From contig NZ_BMHD01000001.1 in the NCBI RefSeq assembly GCF_014640535.1, positions 436,214 to 500,213 on the forward strand: a stretch of DNA of 64,000 bases, given 5' to 3'. The notes under the pieces were generated by a model. That model worked only from the letters and a program-made list of their open reading frames with translations. It had not been told where the DNA came from and ran no database searches. This document shows positions 58,142 to 64,000 of the stretch, one piece after another. The stretch is from Cnuibacter physcomitrellae. Lineage in GTDB: Bacteria; Actinomycetota; Actinomycetes; Actinomycetales; Microbacteriaceae. Within the stretch, counting starts at the first letter, position 1. Every line of letters begins with the position of its first letter. The position numbers and the translations under genes were made by a program.

Positions 58142-60231
58142 TCCATGATCTCCGAATCGTCGAGTCTGACCTTGAGCGTCGGCGGCGGGGAGAACGATCC
58201 CCCGGTGCGGCGGCGCCGCCTGGTGGCGTTCTTGATGACGAGCGCCCTGAGATGCCGAGCGACGGCGGCGCCGACGGCATAGTCGAATCGTATGACGGCT
58301 CGCTCCACGCCGTCTCCGAGAGGCACCGGACCGAGCACGTCGACCTTCGGCGACTCGGCGGGGTCGAGGAGACCCCTGAGGTCGGCGAGCGTCGCGCCGA
58401 CGGCGTCGGGAGCGCCCGTCACGGTCGCCAGGCGCACGGCCGGCGGGAAGCGGAGCGCCCGGCGATCGGTCAGCTCCTGCCGTGCGAACCCGGGCTGCTG
58501 CCAGGTGACGAGGCTCCTGGCGAGCGGACCGCCCACGCCCACGAGCACCGTCGGAGCGCCTGGGCGGGCCAGGGCGATGGCGTTCGACCACCAGCGGAGG
58601 CAGTCCTCGGCGACGCGCAGGGACTCCCTGGCGAGCATCCGCGGCCCGTCGAGGAGGAGGACCGCGGCATAGCCGCCCGCGGCCACGGGCTCCGCTCCGC
58701 GCGTGGCCACGACGATCGCGGGCTTGCCGCCGACCTCGGTGTGCTGATGCTCTCCGTCGGCCACGATGACGCGCACACCGGGGAAGGCGCGGCCTAGCTC
58801 GTCGGCCGTGCGGGCGCTGCCGACGGCGCCGAAGCGCATCGTCGTGCCCTGGCACACCGGGCACGACCAGCGCACCGCCAGGGCTCCGCAGAGCGTGCAG
58901 GCCGCGGGCTCACCCGCTCGCGTGATCCGCAGCGGACCGGCGCAGACGGCGCAGGAGGCGGGCGTGGAGCAGGTGGCGCAGGCGAGGACGGGCGCGTACC
59001 CGGGGCGCGCGACCTGGATGAGCACGGGCCCCTCGGCCAGGGCCTCCTTCGCCGTCCGCCACGCCGCGGTCGGGATGCGTGCGGCGTTCGTGGGAGCGTC
59101 GGCGTCGCCGAGCTCGGCCGTGGGCACCACGCGCGGCAGGTACCGGGGCGTCGGTCCCACCTGTCTCAGGAACCCGAGCTCGACGAGACGCTCCACCTCG
59201 GTGCTCCTGCTGACCGAGACGAAGAGCAGCCGCGACCCCGACTGCTCCTGACGCACCAGAGCTGCGTCCCTCGCGTGGACGTAGGGTGCCAACGGCTCGG
59301 CCTGGAGGGGGTCGGAGTCGTCGACGACGACGATGAGGCCGAGGTCGCTCACCGGTGCGTAGACGCTCGATCGGTTGCCGACCACGATGCGCGGGCCGCC
59401 GTCGAGGGCCGTGAGGAAGGCCGCATAGCGCTCCGCCCGCGCCTGCCTCGCATCGAGCCGGACGACCGACTCCGCGAGGCCGAGCCAGTCGAGAGCGTTC
59501 TCGAGGACGAGCTGGTCTCGGTAGTCGGGCACCGCCACGATCACCGACTCCCCGCCGGCGTGGACGGCGGCGGCCGCCTCCGCCGCTGTCAGCGCCCAGT
59601 GCGGGACCGTCACCTCTTCGGACCGGGGCTCCCCCGGCGCCGACGGGTCCTGCGGACCGCCCGTCGACGTCGCCTCGAGCTGGACGACGGTCGGCTTGGC
59701 CTCGAGCGCGGCTCGGGCCCCCGGCTCCAGAAGGGCTCGGGTGTCGGCGAGGGAGTATCCGGTGAACGTCCGCTCCTCGGACCCCGCCGGCGGATCCGCC
59801 GGGACTTGCGCGCGCGGCGGGACCCCGTCGGACGCCGCGGCCGGGTCGACGGCGGCGGCTCGCGCGGCGACGTGGGCCTTCTCCACCCGCACGAACCGCG
59901 GAGGCACCGCGAGGCGCACGATGTCGCAGGCGCTCCCCGCCGCCCGATCGGCCAGACGCCGGGCGAGTCGCCACACGTCGGGCGTGAGCACGGGCAGCGG
60001 CGAGATGACCTCCTCGAGCTCGCTCAACGAGCCCTCGAAGTCGCTGACCGGGGCCGTCTCGATGATGTAGCCTCGAGCGCTCCGGCCGGCGGACCGCAGC
60101 GGCACCTTGACGCGCACACCCGGTCGCGCCTGGGCGCGCATCGACTCGGGGACGAGATAGTCGAAGAGACGGTCGAGCTGCGGGAGCGGTGACTCGATCA
60201 TCACACGCGCGACGACCGCCGAGGCCGCCAC
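58138..60231 (-). CDS. priA: Primosomal protein N' (PriA), helicase-degenerate form
   Basis: The 697-residue protein has the N-terminal DNA-binding domain (SPLPQLDRLFDYLVP, VPLRSAGRSARGYI) and the cysteine-rich zinc module (CATCSTPASCAVC, CTLCGALAVRWSCPVCQG). A GKT/GKS Walker A motif is absent where expected after VPHWALTAAEA. The DEEH box region reads VVVDDSDPLQ, so ATPase/helicase activity is probably lost, as noted for actinobacterial PriA. The GTG at 60231 lies 6 nt after the metK stop and was preferred over an upstream start inside metK. Confidence 0.9.
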   Translation of the reverse strand: MAASAVVARVMIESPLPQLDRLFDYLVPESMRAQARPGVRVKVPLRSAGRSARGYIIETAPVSDFEGSLSELEEVISPLPVLTPDVWRLARRLADRAAGSACDIVRLAVPPRFVRVEKAHVAARAAAVDPAAASDGVPPRAQVPADPPAGSEERTFTGYSLADTRALLEPGARAALEAKPTVVQLEATSTGGPQDPSAPGEPRSEEVTVPHWALTAAEAAAAVHAGGESVIVAVPDYRDQLVLENALDWLGLAESVVRLDARQARAERYAAFLTALDGGPRIVVGNRSSVYAPVSDLGLIVVVDDSDPLQAEPLAPYVHARDAALVRQEQSGSRLLFVSVSRSTEVERLVELGFLRQVGPTPRYLPRVVPTAELGDADAPTNAARIPTAAWRTAKEALAEGPVLIQVARPGYAPVLACATCSTPASCAVCAGPLRITRAGEPAACTLCGALAVRWSCPVCQGTTMRFGAVGSARTADELGRAFPGVRVIVADGEHQHTEVGGKPAIVVATRGAEPVAAGGYAAVLLLDGPRMLARESLRVAEDCLRWWSNAIALARPGAPTVLVGVGGPLARSLVTWQQPGFARQELTDRRALRFPPAVRLATVTGAPDAVGATLADLRGLLDPAESPKVDVLGPVPLGDGVERAVIRFDYAVGAAVARHLRALVIKNATRRRRRTGGSFSPPPTLKVRLDDSEIME

Positions 60232-60236
60232 GGCGG

Positions 60237-61445
60237 TCAGAGCCCGGCGGCCGCGCGGAGCTCCTCGACGCGGTCGAGGCGCTCCCACGTGAAGTCGGGG
60301 AGCTCGCGTCCGAAGTGGCCATACGCGGCGGTCTGGGCGTAGATGGGCCGCAGCAGGTCGAGGTCGGCGATGATCGCCGCGGGCCTGAGGTCGAAGACCT
60401 CGCGGATGGCGCGGGTGATGACCTCGTCGGACACCACACCCGTCCCGAACGTCTCGACGTAGAGGCCGACCGGCGCGGCGGCGCCGATGGCGTAGGCGAC
60501 CTGCACCTCCAGGCGCTCGGCGAGGCCGGCGGCCACCGCGTTCTTCGCCACCCAGCGCATCGCGTAGGCGGCCGAGCGGTCGACCTTCGACGGGTCCTTG
60601 CCGCTGAAGGCGCCGCCGCCGTGTCGGCTCGCACCGCCGTAGGTGTCGACGATGATCTTGCGGCCGGTGAGACCCGCGTCGCCCTGGGGGCCGCCGATCT
60701 CGAACTTCCCGGTCGGGTTGATGAGCGTGCGCATCGCGCTGCGGTCGAGCTCGATGCCACGCTCCTCCGCCGCGTCGAAGACGGGCACGATCACCGACTC
60801 GAGCACGTCGGCGCGCAGCTGCGACAGCTCGACGGCCGGCGAGTGCTGTGTCGACAGCACGACGGTGTCGAGCGTGCGGGGCACGGTGCCCTCGTACCCG
60901 ATGGTGACCTGCGTCTTGCCGTCGGGGCGGAGGAAGTCGAGGACGCCCTCCTTGCGCACCAGGGCCAGGCGCTCCGAGAGCCGGTGCGCGAGCCAGATGG
61001 GCAGCGGCATGAGTGTGGGGGTCTCGGTGGTGGCGTAGCCGAACATGATGCCCTGGTCGCCGGCGCCCTGCTTGTCGATGGCGTCGACGCTGTCGCCCTC
61101 GCGTGCCTCGAAGGCGTTGTCGACGCCCTGGGCGATGTCGGGCGACTGGCCTCCGATCGAGACGGAAACGCCGCAGGAGCGTCCGTCGAACCAGACGTCG
61201 GACGAGGTGTATCCGATCGAGGTCACCTTGTCGCGGACGATCGCGGGGATCTCGACGTATCCGCTCGTCGTCACCTCGCCCGCCACGTGCACGAGCCCCG
61301 TCGTGACGAGCGTCTCGACGGCGACGCGGCTGTGGGGGTCGACGGTGAGCAGCGCGTCGAGGATGCTGTCGCTGATCTGGTCGCAGATCTTGTCGGGGTG
61401 CCCCTCGGTGACGGATTCGGACGTGAAGAGCCGCAGATCGGTCAT
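60237..61445 (-). CDS. metK: S-adenosylmethionine synthetase
   Basis: Makes SAM from methionine and ATP. The 402-residue product has [19 protein letters not shown], the active-site loop [12 protein letters not shown] and [16 protein letters not shown]. The ATG with AGGAG just upstream marks the start; the frame stays open further upstream without homology. It lies 49 bp after coaBC, with no SAM riboswitch visible in that gap. Confidence 0.97.
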   Translation of the reverse strand: MTDLRLFTSESVTEGHPDKICDQISDSILDALLTVDPHSRVAVETLVTTGLVHVAGEVTTSGYVEIPAIVRDKVTSIGYTSSDVWFDGRSCGVSVSIGGQSPDIAQGVDNAFEAREGDSVDAIDKQGAGDQGIMFGYATTETPTLMPLPIWLAHRLSERLALVRKEGVLDFLRPDGKTQVTIGYEGTVPRTLDTVVLSTQHSPAVELSQLRADVLESVIVPVFDAAEERGIELDRSAMRTLINPTGKFEIGGPQGDAGLTGRKIIVDTYGGASRHGGGAFSGKDPSKVDRSAAYAMRWVAKNAVAAGLAERLEVQVAYAIGAAAPVGLYVETFGTGVVSDEVITRAIREVFDLRPAAIIADLDLLRPIYAQTAAYGHFGRELPDFTWERLDRVEELRAAAGL

Positions 61446-61494
61446 CGTTCTCCTGTCAGTGTGTGCCCGAGGCTGTCCGGGCGTCTGCTCGCCG

Positions 61495-62706
61495 TCAGAG
61501 GGACGGCCGGGGCAGGGATCCTGCGAGTGCGTCGATGATGGCATCCGCCACCGACGCCTTGGTCCCCGAGGACTCGACGACTATATCGCCGGCCCGCGAC
61601 AGCAGGACGACCTCGGTCGTCTCGCGCCCGAACACCTCGTCCCAGCCCACGCGGTTGGCGACGATGAAGTCGCAGCGCTTGCGGGCGAGCTTCTCCCGGG
61701 CCAGCGCGAGGAGGGCGTCGCGATCGGGAGCGGTCTCGGCGGCGAAGCCCACGATGACGCTCGGATCGTCGGGGCTGCGAGAGGAGACGAGTCCGGCGAG
61801 CACGTCGGGGTTCTGCACGAGCTCGAGGACGAGACCGTCGTCGGCCGAGCGCTTCTTGATCTTCTGCTCGGACACCTCGGCGGGCCGGTAGTCGGCCACG
61901 GCGGCGGCCATGACCACGAGATCGGCCCTGTGGGAGGCGGCGATCACCGCCTCCTGGAGGTCCGCCGCGGTCTCGACACGGACGAGATCCACCCCGGCGG
62001 GGGCGGGCACCTCGAGGTGCGCGGCCACCAGGACCACCTCCGCGCCCCGGTCGCGCGCGGCCCGGGCGAGCTCCACGCCCTGTCGACCGCTCGAGCGGTT
62101 GCCGAGGAAGCGCACCGGATCGAGCGGCTCCCGCGTGCCACCGGCGGTCACGACGACGCGGCGGCCGGAGAGCGAGCCGGAGCGGCCGGCGACGGCCAGC
62201 GCGGCGGCGACGATCTCGTCGGGCTCGGCCATCCTGCCGGGCCCGGAGTCCGTCCCGGTGAGCTGTCCGGATGCGGGCCCCACGATCGTCACGCCACGGG
62301 AGCGGAGCGTCGCCACGTTCGCCTGTGTGGCCGCGTTCTGCCACATCTCGGTGTGCATCGCCGGGGCCACGACGACCGGAGCCGTGCTCGCGAGGACGGT
62401 GGTGCCCAGCAGGTCGTCGGACAGGCCGGCGGTGAGGCGGGCCAGCGACGCGGCGGTCGCCGGGGCGATCACGATCAGGTCGGCGGCCTGCCCGAGAGCG
62501 ACGTGCCGCACCGCGGCGACGTCGTCGTACAGGTCGGCGGACACCGGGTTGCGCGAGATCGCCTCGAGCGTCGGGCGTCCGACGAAGCGCAGTGCGGCCT
62601 CGGTGGGCACGACGTGGACGTCATGCCCGGCCAGCACGAGCGAGCGGACGACGCCGACCGCCTTGTAGGCGGCGATCCCCCCGGTGATCCCTACGACGAT
62701 GTTCAC
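61495..62706 (-). CDS. coaBC: Bifunctional phosphopantothenoylcysteine decarboxylase/synthase
   Basis: Catalyses two coenzyme A synthesis steps. The 403-residue product has an N-terminal flavoprotein decarboxylase domain ([12 protein letters not shown], a His in [30 protein letters not shown]). The C-terminal synthase domain carries [27 protein letters not shown]. The start is GTG with TACGCT 6 nt upstream (leaderless geometry). It is conserved next to rpoZ and metK in actinobacteria. Confidence 0.96.
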   Translation of the reverse strand: MNIVVGITGGIAAYKAVGVVRSLVLAGHDVHVVPTEAALRFVGRPTLEAISRNPVSADLYDDVAAVRHVALGQAADLIVIAPATAASLARLTAGLSDDLLGTTVLASTAPVVVAPAMHTEMWQNAATQANVATLRSRGVTIVGPASGQLTGTDSGPGRMAEPDEIVAAALAVAGRSGSLSGRRVVVTAGGTREPLDPVRFLGNRSSGRQGVELARAARDRGAEVVLVAAHLEVPAPAGVDLVRVETAADLQEAVIAASHRADLVVMAAAVADYRPAEVSEQKIKKRSADDGLVLELVQNPDVLAGLVSSRSPDDPSVIVGFAAETAPDRDALLALAREKLARKRCDFIVANRVGWDEVFGRETTEVVLLSRAGDIVVESSGTKASVADAIIDALAGSLPRPSL

Positions 62707-62712
62707 GTGTCG

Positions 62713-62718
62713 AGCGTA
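62713..62718 (-). promoter_or_regulatory. -10-like box of coaBC, leaderless geometry
   Basis: TACGCT on the minus strand, 6 nt before the GTG start, inside the short gap after rpoZ. Confidence 0.45.
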
Positions 62719-62740
62719 CCGGCGGGGAGCCGGGCCGAGG

Positions 62741-63001
62741 TCACTCGGTGGGAGCGACCGGCTTCACGACGAGCTTGTCCTCGTTGATCTCGTGGAGCGC
62801 GACCGAGAGGGGCTTGTCGTCGATGGTGGAGTCGACGAGCGGGCCGACGTTGTCGAACAGGCTGCCCTCGTGGAGGTCGGCGTAGTAGTCGTTGATCTGA
62901 CGGGCGCGCTTGGACGCGAAGATCACGAGCGCGTACTTGGAGTCGACGCGCGAGAGGAGCTCGTCGATCGGCGGGTCGATGATGCCCTGGTTGTTCGCCA
63001 T
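62741..63001 (-). CDS. rpoZ: RNA polymerase omega subunit
   Basis: Assembly subunit of RNA polymerase. The 86-residue product has [28 protein letters not shown] followed by the actinobacterial C-terminal part. AAGGAG lies 8 nt before the ATG. It starts 2 nt after the gmk stop, conserving the gmk-rpoZ pair. Confidence 0.96.
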   Translation of the reverse strand: MANNQGIIDPPIDELLSRVDSKYALVIFASKRARQINDYYADLHEGSLFDNVGPLVDSTIDDKPLSVALHEINEDKLVVKPVAPTE

Positions 63002-63003
63002 GG

Positions 63004-63936
63004 TCAGTTCTCCTTGGTGCGGTATGAGGCGGCGACGGGGGTGCCCGCGCCGGAGGCATTCATCAATTCTACGACCTCGGCGGCCGCGGTCTGCACGTCG
63101 GTGTTCACGACACGGTGATCGAACTCGCCCTGGGCGGCGAGCTCCACCCTCGCAGTGCGCAGCCGGCGCTCCTGCTCCTCGGCGCTCTCCGTGCCCCGCC
63201 CGATGAGTCGCCGGACCAGCTCGTCCCAGGTCGGCGGGAGGAGGAACACCAGCACCGCCGAGGGTTCGGAGGCCTTGACCTGGCGAGCCCCCTGGATGTC
63301 GATCTCGAGCAGGACGCTCCGGCCCTCGGCGAGGGCGGCCTCGATCGGAGCCCGTGGGGTCCCGTAGCGGCTGTGGTTGTGCACCACGGCCCACTCGAGG
63401 AACTCCCCCGCCTCGACCATGCGGTCGAACTCGGCGTCGTCGATGAAGTAGTAGCTCACCCCGTCGACCTCGCCCGGGCGCGGAGCGCGGGTGGTGGCGG
63501 AGATGGAGAGACACACCTCGGGATGGTTCTCGCGGATGTACGTCGACACCGTCCCCTTCCCCACCGCGGTGGGCCCGGCGAGCACCACGAGGGTCGACGA
63601 CGTCGGAGCGGGCACCATGGGCGCACGGCGATCGAGGAACTCGCGCAGACGCACCTGCTGGTGCACGCCGAGCCCTGACAGCCGCTTGGTCGGGGAGATG
63701 CCGAGCTCCTCCATGATCCGCGCCACACGGACCGGGCCGAGCCCCGGGATGGCGAGCAGCAGGTCCCGCACCTTCATGGTGCTCTCGATGCTCTCGGTGC
63801 TGGCCAGTGCGACCTCGAGCACGGACTGCGCCGAGATCCGGCGCTCGTTCACCGCCCGCTTGACGCTCGCCCGTGCCTGGCGGGCGGCCACGGCCGCGCG
63901 CGACGCCGCGATCCGGTCGACCTCGGGCGGGTTCAC
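63004..63936 (-). CDS. gmk: Fusion of actinobacterial integration host factor (mIHF) and guanylate kinase
   Basis: A 310-residue product in one continuous frame. Residues 1-104 match the actinobacterial IHF ([55 protein letters not shown]), a nucleoid DNA-binding protein. Residues 107-310 are guanylate kinase with the P-loop GPTAVGKGT (121-129), [15 protein letters not shown] and [12 protein letters not shown]-like [12 protein letters not shown]. In mycobacteria mihF and gmk are separate adjacent genes. An internal Met107 exists at the junction but has no ribosome binding site. The GTG start overlaps the upstream stop (GTGA). Confidence 0.93.
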   Translation of the reverse strand: MNPPEVDRIAASRAAVAARQARASVKRAVNERRISAQSVLEVALASTESIESTMKVRDLLLAIPGLGPVRVARIMEELGISPTKRLSGLGVHQQVRLREFLDRRAPMVPAPTSSTLVVLAGPTAVGKGTVSTYIRENHPEVCLSISATTRAPRPGEVDGVSYYFIDDAEFDRMVEAGEFLEWAVVHNHSRYGTPRAPIEAALAEGRSVLLEIDIQGARQVKASEPSAVLVFLLPPTWDELVRRLIGRGTESAEEQERRLRTARVELAAQGEFDHRVVNTDVQTAAAEVVELMNASGAGTPVAASYRTKEN

Positions 63937-64000
63937 GCCGTCGCCTCCGCGACCGCGGCGACCTCCGACTCGATGGCGCTCCCGATCCCGGCCGGGCCGG
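63933..64000 (-). CDS. C-terminal end of an upstream gene (possibly pyrF)
   Basis: The last 21 codons of a minus-strand frame ending in [13 protein letters not shown] and a TGA that overlaps the gmk GTG. Too little is present to identify the product. In related actinobacteria pyrF (orotidine 5'-phosphate decarboxylase) precedes mihF-gmk, so that is the best guess, by position only. Confidence 0.45.
   Translation of the reverse strand, partial: GPAGIGSAIESEVAAVAEATA

Noticed and set aside
61446-61494. SAM riboswitch in front of metK
   Set aside because: The gap is only 49 bp and shows no riboswitch-like helices.
63004-63936. Separate mihF and gmk genes joined by annotation error
   Set aside because: The frame is continuous with no stop at the junction, and the only internal ATG (Met107) lacks a ribosome binding site. 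A sequencing error cannot be fully excluded.

Overview
The window is a high-GC actinobacterial chromosome segment. Gene content and order point to the Microbacteriaceae or a close relative: rbpA-secG-tpiA-pgk-gap, uvrB/uvrA/uvrC-rapZ-whiA, an imuA'-imuB-dnaE2 mutasome, an mIHF domain fused to guanylate kinase, and an interleaved his/trp operon. Almost all of it is ordinary conserved core. I see no rRNA, CRISPR array, prophage, insertion sequence or integrase. Most genes lie on the minus strand.

Layout. 1-6.5 kb: the end of pgl (+), then rbpA, secG, lower glycolysis (tpiA, pgk, gap), sodA and whiA, all minus. 6.6-14.8 kb: rapZ, uvrC, uvrA and uvrB (minus). 14.9-16 kb: pfkA (+). 16.3-20.8 kb: rpsA, coaE and an overlapping 5-oxoprolinase set pxpA-pxpB-pxpC (minus). 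21-26.3 kb: an amidohydrolase with an unusual tail, a hypothetical protein, a TIGR01777-type epimerase, a DUF4166 protein and a DUF885 protein. 26.4-32.5 kb: the SOS mutasome (+) under a perfect LexA-type operator. 32.9-41 kb: polA, a PaaI-type thioesterase (+), an ANTAR response regulator, tRNA-Leu(CAA) (+), a lipoprotein, pyk and gltD. 41-55 kb: gltB, lgt, trpA, trpB, trpC, two small membrane-protein genes, trpE, hisI, hisF, hisG, hisE and rpe. 55.3-64 kb: a small hypothetical gene (+), then rsmB, fmt, priA, metK, coaBC, rpoZ, the mIHF-gmk fusion and the last codons of an upstream gene.

Many minus-strand genes overlap by ATGA or GTGA, which implies translational coupling: coaE-pxpA-pxpB, priA-fmt-rsmB, hisI-trpE-TIGR02234 and trpC-trpB-trpA. 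Nine genes (uvrA, uvrB, coaE, the amidohydrolase, the DUF885 gene, polA, the response regulator, rpe, coaBC) have a TANNNT -10-like hexamer exactly 6 nt before the start codon, which suggests leaderless mRNAs. The mutasome gene imuA' has nearly the same geometry, with its LexA box running into the start codon.

The least explained material is intergenic. Every convergent protein-gene junction longer than about 90 bp (pgl/rbpA, pfkA/pxpC, dnaE2/polA, thioesterase/response regulator) carries a long inverted repeat. Two also carry 125-147 bp tandem repeats, and the uvrB-uvrA gap holds two more inverted repeats. The pgl/rbpA and dnaE2/polA elements share a sequence word although they lie about 32 kb apart.
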